NCBI RefSeq assembly: GCF_017161405.1
Contig: NZ_CP071051.1
Coordinates: forward strand, 1,550,001 to 1,614,000
DNA length: 64,000 nt
Direction: 5' to 3'
Origin: Leucobacter sp. CX169
Lineage (GTDB): Bacteria; Actinomycetota; Actinomycetes; Actinomycetales; Microbacteriaceae
Below the pieces are notes generated by a model, which did not search any database, had not been told where the DNA came from, and saw nothing but the letters and a program-made list of their open reading frames with translations. Below are positions 34,816-42,642 of the stretch, piece after piece; within the stretch, counting starts at the first letter, position 1; each line of letters opens with the position of its first letter. The position numbers and the translations under genes are program-made.

Positions 34816-34882
34816 GGCGGTGCGTGAGCGCAGGCATCCGAGTCAGCCAGCGACCTGACTTAGATCCCGCTCACGCACCGCC
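34816..34882 (+). terminator. Large branched hairpin within the transfer operon
   Basis: Perfect 15-bp arms at 34816-34830 and 34868-34882 (GGCGGTGCGTGAGCG and its complement) enclose a second hairpin AGTCAG/CTGACT and are followed by a T-rich run. A partial terminator or mRNA stabiliser that separates the channel genes from the ATPase genes. Confidence 0.65.
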
Positions 34883-34899
34883 GTTCTTTCTTGCTGTTC

Positions 34900-34906
34900 G
34901 TACCTG
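34900..34906 (+). promoter_or_regulatory. GYACCTR site before the SCO6880-type gene
   Basis: GTACCTG, ending 35 nt before ATG 34942. Confidence 0.5.
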
Positions 34907-34941
34907 ACCGGCGATACCCATTCCCGCCTCGAGGAGTAATC

Positions 34942-36399
34942 ATGGCCACCGCATCCAGCACCGAGTTCGATCTGTCCCCGGTGAAGTTCTCCCGACTCAC
35001 CCGCCGGGGCATCATCCTCGGACTCTCACTACCGCAAGTCATCGCCGTCAGCATCGCCGTCCTCGTGTTCGTCGCCTCCCTCTACATCGGAGGCCCCGCC
35101 GCACTTTATACGGCACCGATCTGGGGCATCGCCCTCGGGCTAGCCGTGGTTCCATTCGGCGGCCGAAAGATGGTCGAGTGGGTGCCGATCACTCTGCACT
35201 GGATATGGCGGACCCGAGCCCACCAGACCAGTTACCGGCGCAAGATCGTGAAGCCCCGCCCCGCAGGAACCCTCGCGCTCCCGGGCGACGCGGCAGCACT
35301 GCGGCAGTATCAGGACAAGGAATCTGGTGCAATCATGGTGCACGATCCGCATGCTCAAACATTGACGGCGCTGCTGGAGGTGACCCACCCCTCGTTCATC
35401 CTGCTAGACCCGGGAGAGCAAGAGCGCCGTGTCCACGCGTGGGGCCGGGTCCTCTCGACCACCTGCCGTTCTACCCGCATCGCTCGTCTGCAAGTGCTGG
35501 AGCGCACGGTCCCCGATTCCGGGTCCGGACTATCGCAGTGGTGGGCGGAGCACGGCAACGATGACGGGTCCTGGGTCGCCCAAACCTACCGGGAGCTGAT
35601 CGAGAGGGCAGGCCCTGCCGGGGAACGCCACATCTCCACGATCTCGCTCAGCCTGGACATGCGGGCCGCCTCCCGCGCAATTCGCACCGCGGGCGGCAGC
35701 CTCAAAGGCGCAGCCGAAGTCCTCAAACAAGAGATGCACACGCTCACGACGGCGCTACGCACCGCGGATCTGAAACCCTCCGAGTGGTACACACCCGGCC
35801 AACTCGCCGTGATGCTCCGCAGTGCCTACGACCCGGGAGTCGCCGCCACCCTGGAACGTTCTGGAACGATCGGACACGACCTTGCTACTGCTGGTCCTGT
35901 TGCGGTGGAGGAAACGTGGGAGGGGCTGCGCTCGGATAGCGCCCATCATGCGGTGCTGTGGATATCGGAATGGCCGAGGTCTCTTGTCTATCCAGGGTTT
36001 CTTGCCCCAGTGCTGCTGTCCTCGGGAATCCGACGTTCGTTCACGCTGCTGTGTGACCCGATCCGCTCTGATCAGGCAGCACGGGATATTCGCAAGAAGA
36101 AGACCGAGTACATCTCGGATGCGACGCAACGCCAGCGGGTCGGGCAGATCGAAGACGCCCAACAATCCGCCGAGTACCAGGACGTGCTACAGCAGGAGGC
36201 CGACCTCACCTCCGGGCACGGGGTCATCCGCTACACCGGCCTCATCGCCGTCTCCGCCACCAGCAACGACGAACTCGAAGCTGCCGTGTCTGCGATCGAA
36301 CAGGCCGCCATCCAAGCGTCTTGCGAGACCCGACGCTTGGTCGGCCAACAGGCACAAGCGTTCGTTGCTGCCGCATTGCCTTTATGCCGAGGCATTTGA
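34942..36399 (+). CDS. SCO6880-family conjugation protein (PrgI-like N-terminus)
   Basis: 485 residues from ATG 34942 with GAGGAG upstream. A basic start leads to two helices (LSLPQVIAVSIAVLVFVASL, GIALGLAVVPFGGRK) as in PrgI proteins. A soluble domain resembling the N-terminal half of VirB4 ATPases follows (TLTALLEVTHPSFILLDPGE, ISLSLDMRAASRAI), without Walker motifs. In actinobacterial type IV systems it acts next to the separate VirB4-like ATPase. Here that gene is displaced 1.7 kb downstream by an inserted minus-strand gene. Confidence 0.85.
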   Translation: MATASSTEFDLSPVKFSRLTRRGIILGLSLPQVIAVSIAVLVFVASLYIGGPAALYTAPIWGIALGLAVVPFGGRKMVEWVPITLHWIWRTRAHQTSYRRKIVKPRPAGTLALPGDAAALRQYQDKESGAIMVHDPHAQTLTALLEVTHPSFILLDPGEQERRVHAWGRVLSTTCRSTRIARLQVLERTVPDSGSGLSQWWAEHGNDDGSWVAQTYRELIERAGPAGERHISTISLSLDMRAASRAIRTAGGSLKGAAEVLKQEMHTLTTALRTADLKPSEWYTPGQLAVMLRSAYDPGVAATLERSGTIGHDLATAGPVAVEETWEGLRSDSAHHAVLWISEWPRSLVYPGFLAPVLLSSGIRRSFTLLCDPIRSDQAARDIRKKKTEYISDATQRQRVGQIEDAQQSAEYQDVLQQEADLTSGHGVIRYTGLIAVSATSNDELEAAVSAIEQAAIQASCETRRLVGQQAQAFVAAALPLCRGI

Positions 36400-36525
36400 C
36401 GGTTGAACGTCATCATCTCGGCCTATAAAGCTCTGGAGCCAGTTGTTGGCGGATCAAGTGGCTGTATTTTCTCTACGTCTAGTTTCAGGTAAGCGGCGAG
36501 TTTGGACGAAAATGAGCCGGATGAT

Positions 36526-37941
36526 CTAACGAGTGGTCACTACTGCGGTTCTGCTCGTCACTAGATGCCCGACTGGCGTCCAAGATTCGAAGCCTGAGTC
36601 TGTTTGAAAGTGATGCCTAGCACCTGGAAGTAGATCCGGATTCAAGGGGTGTGTGGCAGCCGGGTTGTGGTAAACCTCCATCCCGTCGATCCATGCTTCC
36701 TCATACCCCTCATTGACTTCGTTCGAAAAAGTTTCTTCTAATCTGCCGTCACTCGACACGCGAATTCCGCTATGGATAAGAGTCACTCCCGGTCGGCCGA
36801 AAGCAACCTTGACTCCCATTCTGTTGAATTTTGCGAGAGTACCGCTGGCGTTAAAAAGCACGGCGCTGATGTTGGGCGCGTCTGGAAGGCTAAAGAACCC
36901 TGACGCAATCTTCTTGCCCTTCCAGAGGTGATGCGTGACCGGACGGCTAACGATCTCTACTCCTTGATCATTCTGAACTTCAAGAAACTCGACACCGTAT
37001 AGATACCGCAGCAGCGACTGCCCGCTGTATGTCATCGAGAACTCGTCATGAAAGTCTTGAATTGCAATCACTAGCGGCGCGTCAGCGACTTCCAGGCTTT
37101 CCCAGTAACGCTTTTCCAATTTCGCACTGAGCGGACCAGCGAACCGAATTGGGAGATAGTTCTGGACGTAATCAGCAATTTCCTCGACAGACTCGGGTTT
37201 CTGGGAAGTGGCAGGTTTCCCGTTGATGATTGAGGGGTTGATTGTCGTGGCCTCGATGAAGAAGGTACCTCCGAGGCCACGAGCGAGAAAATCTGGTGCA
37301 GGGCTCGGCTGTGATACCGCGTATCGTGATTCAACGAGCATTGCGAACAAATATAATTCCCAGATGCGCGCGTCGAATCCGGTCGTTTGGAATTGCTCTA
37401 TGTAGTTGCCGTCCTGATTCTCATACCAACACATCATCACATTGATCAGTTCACGAGCTGCAGCAAACCCCTCACCAAATGCGAGATGCTGGAATCGCTC
37501 ATGGAATCGTTGTTCCTTGACAACGGGCGCAAAGAAGTCGACTGGATCAGCTTCATCGCCTTGAACACGCTCTTCTTCTATGTCTGCTTCGACTTGCCTC
37601 ATCAGACGGCGAAGCTCCGCGAGTGCATCTGCCGATGATGTGTAATAGGCGGTTTGTTTCACCCAGCGAAAGCGGCTAGCGAGGTCCCTGGCGAACAGGA
37701 TGCCGGAGAACTCTTCATCTGTATCTAGCATCAGGAGAGCAAAAACTGACCTCGACTTGCTCTCAAACCAAGCAACCTCTTGGCCGAAGAGTACGGAAGT
37801 AGGTTGGCGGCAGAATCCTGCAAAGGCGTCAAATTTCTCTTGGGATATCTCTCTCATTGGCCTAAAACTGCCCCACTCGTTCCAAAAGCAGAAGTTCCGC
37901 GGTGAAATGACCAGCCTCTTCTTGCTGCTGTAGGTACTCAT
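36526..37941 (-). CDS. Uncharacterised cargo protein, possible PD-(D/E)xK-type nuclease
   Basis: 471 residues on the opposite strand, inserted between the SCO6880-type and VirB4-like genes. Its base composition is clearly lower in GC than its neighbours. The N-terminal half is helical. In the middle, Glu195 (FDARIWELYLFAMLVE), Asp217 (APDFLARGLGG) and Glu230 (TFFIEATTIN) have the order and spacing of a degenerate PD-(D/E)xK core, with the lysine replaced. The C-terminal half is beta-rich (SGFFSLPDAPNISAVLFNAS). It resembles proteins I recall as labelled glycosaminoglycan attachment site. A defence or nuclease role is an inference. Confidence 0.6.
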   Translation of the reverse strand: MSTYSSKKRLVISPRNFCFWNEWGSFRPMREISQEKFDAFAGFCRQPTSVLFGQEVAWFESKSRSVFALLMLDTDEEFSGILFARDLASRFRWVKQTAYYTSSADALAELRRLMRQVEADIEEERVQGDEADPVDFFAPVVKEQRFHERFQHLAFGEGFAAARELINVMMCWYENQDGNYIEQFQTTGFDARIWELYLFAMLVESRYAVSQPSPAPDFLARGLGGTFFIEATTINPSIINGKPATSQKPESVEEIADYVQNYLPIRFAGPLSAKLEKRYWESLEVADAPLVIAIQDFHDEFSMTYSGQSLLRYLYGVEFLEVQNDQGVEIVSRPVTHHLWKGKKIASGFFSLPDAPNISAVLFNASGTLAKFNRMGVKVAFGRPGVTLIHSGIRVSSDGRLEETFSNEVNEGYEEAWIDGMEVYHNPAATHPLNPDLLPGARHHFQTDSGFESWTPVGHLVTSRTAVVTTR

Positions 37942-38025
37942 TCTCTCAAAACCCGACCAGCCGTACTAGGACGTTCGTGGCGACGATATTTCAGCCACAG
38001 TGCGGGGCTGAGCTTGAGGCAGTCC

Positions 38026-38032
38026 GCACCTG
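38026..38032 (+). promoter_or_regulatory. GYACCTR site before the VirB4-like gene
   Basis: GCACCTG, ending 37 nt before ATG 38070; it sits to the right of the inserted gene, so the insertion left it in place. Confidence 0.5.
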
Positions 38033-38069
38033 ACGGATGTCACTGCTCGTCTTGAGGAAAGGCATCCAC

Positions 38070-39581
38070 ATGGGACCGCGACCGAATCCAAAGAAGCTCT
38101 ACTCCACCGTCCTCGTCGAGGACGGGAAAGGTAAACGTCGCTCGCGCAAGGCCCGAGAGCGTGCTGCCGTGCAGGTGATCGCCCGCGACCGGTTCGCCCA
38201 GCTGGAGGCGGAGAGAGCGAAAGTTGCCGCCGAACGAGCAGCTGCTCGCAGCACCGACTATCTCCCCAGAGGCGGGGAACCGGGACCTGCCGCGTTGCGC
38301 TCGTATCGACAGTTTCGGGTGCCACCGCACCAGGACACCTCCGCAACCCTGCAGGGAGCCTATCCGTTCTTGGCTGAGGGCGGACTTGGCTCGCAGGGTG
38401 TGTTCGTGGGGCAGGATATGTACTCCGGCGGCAGCTTCGTCTACGACCCCTGGGTGCTCTACCAGCGCGGCATCATCACCGCCCCAAATCTCGTCCTGGC
38501 GGGTATCGTCGGCTCCGGGAAATCGTCGCTCGCGAAATCGCTCTACACCCGGTCGATCCCGTTCGGTCGCCGCGTCTATGTCCCTGGTGATCCGAAGGGT
38601 GAGCACACCGCGGTCGCCGAAGCTGTCGGTGGGAAAGCGATCATTCTCGGCCACGGACTCCGTAACCGCCTGAACCCGCTTGATGAGGGATACCGGCCTG
38701 GTGGGCTCTCCGACCCCGAATGGGCTTCCACCGTTGCTTCACGCCGCCGCGACCTGATCGGGGCCCTCGCCGAGACGGTGCTGGAGCGTGCCTTGTCACC
38801 GCTGGAGCACACCGTCATTGACGTTGCCTTGCAAGCCGTCGTCGCGTCAGCGTCGGTGCCGATCCTCCCGATGATCGTCGACCGGATTCTCACCCCTGAT
38901 CCGGGCGATGACGAGCGCCTGGCTGAGGACGGACGTCTCGTCGGCCATGCGCTGCGCCGCCTCGTGTCTGGTGACCTCGCGGGGCTGTTCGATGGACCTT
39001 CGACTGTCACGTTTGACCCGACGCTGCCGATGATCACCCTCGACTTGTCTCGTGTCGTGGAGAACTCGACTCTGATCAGCGTGCTGATGACGTGCTCGAG
39101 TGCATGGATGGAGTCTGCGCTCCTGGACCCTAACGGGGGTCAACGGTGGGTGGTCTACGACGAAGCGTGGAGGCTGATGTCCCACCCGGCGCTGCTGAAG
39201 CGAATGGATGCGCATTGGCGGCTTGCCCGCCACTACGGCATCGCGAACCTCCTGATTTTCCATAAGCTCACCGACCTTGACAACGTTGGTGACCAGGGAT
39301 CCGCCATGCGCGCCCTCGCCAACAGCCTCCTTGCCAACGCAGAGTCCCGGATCATCTATCGACAAGAATCTGATCAGATCGGAACCACCGGCAAGACGCT
39401 CGGTCTCACCGGTACAGAACAGAAACTGCTCCCCAGCCTCGGCACCGGGCAGGGGCTGTGGCGGATTAAAGAGTCCAGCTATGTGGTTCAGCATCAACTC
39501 CATCCGGAAGAGCTCCGGGTCTTCGACACGACGCAACGGATGAGCCAGGAAACCCGCAAGTTCACGATTCCTGAAGGCTAA
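38070..39581 (+). CDS. VirB4-like type IV secretion ATPase
   Basis: 503 residues from ATG 38070 with GAGGAAAGG upstream; an in-frame ATG 38037 is less likely. A basic N-terminus and a coiled-coil (RFAQLEAERAKVAAERAAAR) precede the ATPase. Walker A is LAGIVGSGKSSLAKS (about 145-155), Walker B VVYDEAWRLM, then a Q-rich sensor region (IIYRQESDQI). It powers assembly of the channel and substrate transfer. A strong terminator and the metal island follow, so this gene now ends the operon. Confidence 0.9.
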   Translation: MGPRPNPKKLYSTVLVEDGKGKRRSRKARERAAVQVIARDRFAQLEAERAKVAAERAAARSTDYLPRGGEPGPAALRSYRQFRVPPHQDTSATLQGAYPFLAEGGLGSQGVFVGQDMYSGGSFVYDPWVLYQRGIITAPNLVLAGIVGSGKSSLAKSLYTRSIPFGRRVYVPGDPKGEHTAVAEAVGGKAIILGHGLRNRLNPLDEGYRPGGLSDPEWASTVASRRRDLIGALAETVLERALSPLEHTVIDVALQAVVASASVPILPMIVDRILTPDPGDDERLAEDGRLVGHALRRLVSGDLAGLFDGPSTVTFDPTLPMITLDLSRVVENSTLISVLMTCSSAWMESALLDPNGGQRWVVYDEAWRLMSHPALLKRMDAHWRLARHYGIANLLIFHKLTDLDNVGDQGSAMRALANSLLANAESRIIYRQESDQIGTTGKTLGLTGTEQKLLPSLGTGQGLWRIKESSYVVQHQLHPEELRVFDTTQRMSQETRKFTIPEG

Positions 39582-39621
39582 ATCGCCGGAAGATGCGGGT
39601 TCAGGCCATGGTTTCTGAGGT

Positions 39622-39656
39622 GTGGGGTTGCATGTTCCGCGAACATGCAACCCCAC
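39622..39656 (+). terminator. Perfect 16-bp hairpin after the VirB4-like gene
   Basis: Arms GTGGGGTTGCATGTTC (39622-39637) and complement (39641-39656) with a 3-nt loop. No long T-run. It may serve both the transfer operon and the convergent merR-like gene. Confidence 0.75.
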
Positions 39657-39694
39657 CGGTGAACACTTGGGCCGGGCGTGCATCTGCCGCAGGC

Positions 39695-40060
39695 TTATAC
39701 GTCGCGGAGGCGCGCGATGAGTTCGTCGGCGGCGTCCAGTTGTTTCGCGAGTTTCTCGCGACGCTCCTCTGCGTCGGTCACGAACGTATCCAGCGCTGCG
39801 CGCGCGGCGCTGTCTGACGGATCATCCGCCAGTGCGTCAGCAGCGGCGAGGACTTCGCCCATCTGGTCGAGGGAGAACCCGAGCGGCTTCATCCGGCGGA
39901 TCAGGAGGAGCCGCTCGACGTCGGCGTCGGTGTAGAGGCGGAACCCGCCACTGGTGCGGTCGCTCGGGGAGACGAGCCCGATCTCGTCGTAGTGGCGGAG
40001 GGTGCGCAGCGACAGGCTGGTGCGCTCAGCGACCTCGCCGATATGGATCGTTCCTGCCAT
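39695..40060 (-). CDS. MerR-family regulator of the SulP transporter
   Basis: 121 residues from ATG 40060 with GAGGAG upstream. Winged helix-turn-helix: IHIGEVAERTSLSLRTLRHY, then DEIGLVSPSDRTSGGFRLYT, the classic MerR start. A coiled-coil dimer helix follows (ERREKLAKQLDAADELIARL). The short C-terminus lacks the paired cysteines of mercury or copper sensors, so the signal is unknown. It diverges from the SulP gene across a promoter with the 19-bp spacer bound by MerR proteins. Confidence 0.88.
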   Translation of the reverse strand: MAGTIHIGEVAERTSLSLRTLRHYDEIGLVSPSDRTSGGFRLYTDADVERLLLIRRMKPLGFSLDQMGEVLAAADALADDPSDSAARAALDTFVTDAEERREKLAKQLDAADELIARLRDV

Positions 40061-40081
40061 CGGGTACTCCTCTGCCTCGAT

Positions 40082-40116
40082 TTGGCACCCAACCCTCACG
40101 TAACGGTAGAGTTGGG
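40082..40116 (+). promoter_or_regulatory. MerR-type promoter/operator of sulP
   Basis: TTGGCA (40082-40087) and TAGAGT (40107-40112) are 19 bp apart, the long spacer typical of MerR control. The imperfect dyad CCCAACCCTCAC (40088-40099) / GGTAGAGTTGGG (40105-40116) lies across the spacer and -10. Confidence 0.75.
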
Positions 40117-40178
40117 TTTGGCGGGCTCCGACCTCGACCGCCGTCACCCTATTTTCCCGCACCTCTCTGGGAGGCAGA

Positions 40179-41684
40179 ATGAGCGCGCCCGCACGCGACA
40201 AGGAACGCTACTGGCCTCGGCCGACCGTGATGGATGTGTTCCGTTCGCCGAAGCTGTTGACGAAGGAAGTCCTCGCGGGTATGGTGGTCGGCCTCGCGCT
40301 CATCCCGGAGGCCATCGCGTTCGCGATCGCCGCAGGCGTGCCGGCCGAGGTGGGCTTGTTCTCCTCGATCGTGATGGCAATCTCGATCGCGTTCCTCGGT
40401 GGGCGGCCCGCGATGATTACCGCGGCGACCGCAGCGATCGCGCTCGTCATCCGGCCGGTCGCCGACGAGTACGGCCTCGACTACCTCATCGCGACCGTGA
40501 TCCTCGGCGGCATCTTCCAGATCGTTCTCGGCCTGCTCGGTGTCGGCAAGCTCATGCGGTTCATCCCGCGCAGCGTGATGGTCGGGTTCGTCAACGCCCT
40601 CGCGATCCTCATCGCTGTCGCCCAATTGGAGCATTTCACCGGCGCGTCCTGGCTGATGTACCCGATGATCATCGTCAGCATCCTGATCCTATGGCTCTTC
40701 CCGAAGCTCACGAAGGCTGTGCCCGCGCCTCTGGTGGTCGTGATCGTAATGACCCTCGCGGTGTGGCTGCTGAACCTCGATGTGAAGACCGTCGGCGGTC
40801 TCGGCGAACTGCCCGGCGGCCCGCCGATGCCGTTCTTCCCCGATGTACCGCTCACCTTCGAGACACTGCAAATCATTGCCCCGTATGCCCTCGGCATGGC
40901 CGCGGTGGGGCTCATGGAGTCACTGATGACCGCGAAGCTCGTGGACGACATCACCGACACGCACTCGAACAAGACCCGCGAGGCGATGGGGCAAGGCGGC
41001 GCGAACATCCTCTCTGGCCTCTTCGGTGGCATGGGTGGCTGCGCGATGATCGGGCAGACCATGATCAACGTGCGCGCCTCCGGCGCCCGCACCCGCGTCT
41101 CCACGTTCGCCGCCGGCGTGTTCCTCCTGATCCTGGTGTGGTTCCTCGGCCCGATAATGAACCTGATCCCCATCGGGGCACTGGTGGCGATCATGTTCAT
41201 GGTCGCGTTCCTCACCTTCGACTGGCACTCCATCGCACCCTCCACGCTGAAGCGGATGCCCAAGAGCGAGACGATCGTGATGCTCGTCACCGTCATCCCG
41301 GTGCTCATCACCCACAACCTCTCCGTCGGGGTCATCATCGGCGTGTTCGTCGCCGCGATCCTGTTCGTGCGCCGCGTCGCCCACTTCACCACCGTCACCC
41401 GCACCTTCAGCGCTAACGAAGACACGGCGCACTATGAGGTCGATGGCGAGCTGTTCTTCGCGTCCTCGAACGACCTGACCACCCAGTTCGAGTACGCCGA
41501 CGACCCGAAGCGTGTCGTGATCGACATGTCGAAGTCGCACGTGTGGGACGCCTCGACCGTCGCAGCGCTCGATGGAATCGAGCAGAAGTACCGCGAACAC
41601 GACATCGAGGTCGAGATCATCGGCTTGAACGAGGCGAGCGGAACCTTCCACGCACGATTGAGCGGGAACCTGCCCTCACACTGA
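40179..41684 (+). CDS. SulP-family anion transporter
   Basis: 501 residues with GGGAGG before the ATG. Ten to eleven helices with GLALIPEAIAFAIAAGVPAE (the SulP sequence near the first helices) and GLFGGMGGCAMIGQTMINVR. A C-terminal STAS domain runs from about residue 410 (DGELFFASSNDLTTQFEYAD, KRVVIDMSKSHVWDASTVAA). It transports sulfate, bicarbonate or similar anions. Its position with MerR control beside arsenate and chromate genes suggests an oxyanion role; the substrate is not proven. Confidence 0.9.
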   Translation: MSAPARDKERYWPRPTVMDVFRSPKLLTKEVLAGMVVGLALIPEAIAFAIAAGVPAEVGLFSSIVMAISIAFLGGRPAMITAATAAIALVIRPVADEYGLDYLIATVILGGIFQIVLGLLGVGKLMRFIPRSVMVGFVNALAILIAVAQLEHFTGASWLMYPMIIVSILILWLFPKLTKAVPAPLVVVIVMTLAVWLLNLDVKTVGGLGELPGGPPMPFFPDVPLTFETLQIIAPYALGMAAVGLMESLMTAKLVDDITDTHSNKTREAMGQGGANILSGLFGGMGGCAMIGQTMINVRASGARTRVSTFAAGVFLLILVWFLGPIMNLIPIGALVAIMFMVAFLTFDWHSIAPSTLKRMPKSETIVMLVTVIPVLITHNLSVGVIIGVFVAAILFVRRVAHFTTVTRTFSANEDTAHYEVDGELFFASSNDLTTQFEYADDPKRVVIDMSKSHVWDASTVAALDGIEQKYREHDIEVEIIGLNEASGTFHARLSGNLPSH

Positions 41685-41736
41685 CCCGACTGCGTGCTCG
41701 GCTCATGCAAGGCTCATCGGCCGTCCGCCGCGCTGG

Positions 41737-41770
41737 ACGGGAGGGCCAGCGACTACTCCTGCCCTCCCGT
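41737..41770. terminator. Terminator between convergent sulP and ars operons
   Basis: ACGGGAGGG (41737-41745) pairs with CCCTCCCGT (41762-41770). Confidence 0.65.
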
Positions 41771-41776
41771 TCAGAG

Positions 41777-42196
41777 TTACGACATCGCGGCGCTGAGCTC
41801 GCTGGCGAGGCGCAGGACGCGTTCGGCGATCTGATCCCGGATCGCCCGCGTGCGGTCGCCGCCGCCGACGTCGGATGCAGCCTGGTCTTCGAAGGTCCAG
41901 GTCTCGATCGTTCCGGCCATGCCGTCGACCGGGGCGACCTTCGCCTCGTCGCCGAGCACGATGACCCGATCCACGCTGCGGAGGATCTCGGGATCGATGG
42001 GCTTCGGATACTCGCCCTCCATCGACGCACCGACCTCGACGATCGCTTCCTCGGCGAGGGCACTAAGCGTATCGCCCGGCGCAGTACCGGCCGAATAGAC
42101 GGTGATGGCGTCGCCGGCGTGCTGCCGCATGAGCGCGGCGGCCATCTGCGATTTGCCGCCGTTCTTCTTGCAGACGAACAGCACCGACGCGCTCAT
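41777..42196 (-). CDS. arsC: LMW-PTP-fold arsenate reductase, mycothiol type
   Basis: 139 residues. The active-site loop is VLFVCKKNGGKSQMAA: the nucleophilic Cys and Asn are kept, but the usual Arg of C-x5-R is Lys. I recall this NGGKSQ form from the arsenate-mycothiol transferases of corynebacteria. It would reduce arsenate through a mycothiol adduct. The start overlaps the stop of the upstream arsC (ATGA). Last gene of the seven-gene operon. Confidence 0.82.
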   Translation of the reverse strand: MSASVLFVCKKNGGKSQMAAALMRQHAGDAITVYSAGTAPGDTLSALAEEAIVEVGASMEGEYPKPIDPEILRSVDRVIVLGDEAKVAPVDGMAGTIETWTFEDQAASDVGGGDRTRAIRDQIAERVLRLASELSAAMS

Positions 42197-42615
42197 GCGC
42201 TGGCCGCCTCGGTGCTCGCGGGCTCGAGGGAGGCGATGAGTTCCTGGATGCGGCGTTTGATGTCGTCGCGGATCGGACGGACAGCGTCGATGCCCTGGCC
42301 CGCGGGGTCATCGAGCTTCCAATCCTCGTAGCGCTTGCCGGGGAAGAACGGGCAGGCGTCGCCGCAGCCCATCGTGATGACGACATCGGAGTCTTGCACG
42401 GCGTCGGTGGTGAGGATCTTCGGGGCCTCGCCGCGGATGTCGATGCCCTCTTCGAGCATCGCCTCGACGGCGACGGGATTGATTTGGTCCGCGGGGATCG
42501 AGCCTGCCGAACGGACCTCGATGCGGTCGCCCGCGAGGTGGCGGAGGTAGCCTGCGGCCATCTGGGAACGGCCGGCGTTGTGGACGCAGACGAACAGGAC
42601 GGTGGGAGTAGACAT
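42193..42615 (-). CDS. arsC: Arsenate reductase, canonical LMW-PTP type
   Basis: 140 residues. VLFVCVHNAGRSQMAAGYLR holds the P-loop C-x5-R-S; ITMGCGDACPFFPGKRYEDW carries the resolving cysteines and the family's downstream signature. It reduces As(V) to As(III) for export by Acr3. It is translated 27 nt after chrA and is coupled to the following arsC. Confidence 0.92.
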   Translation of the reverse strand: MSTPTVLFVCVHNAGRSQMAAGYLRHLAGDRIEVRSAGSIPADQINPVAVEAMLEEGIDIRGEAPKILTTDAVQDSDVVITMGCGDACPFFPGKRYEDWKLDDPAGQGIDAVRPIRDDIKRRIQELIASLEPASTEAASA

Positions 42616-42642
42616 GAGGGTTCTCGTTTCCGATCGGGTCGG

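Noticed and set aside
39582-39694. Left inverted or direct repeat of the metal island matching the 50.5 kb repeats
   Set aside because: Only a short GGTTCAGG resemblance was seen, which is not significant; the island boundaries stay undefined.
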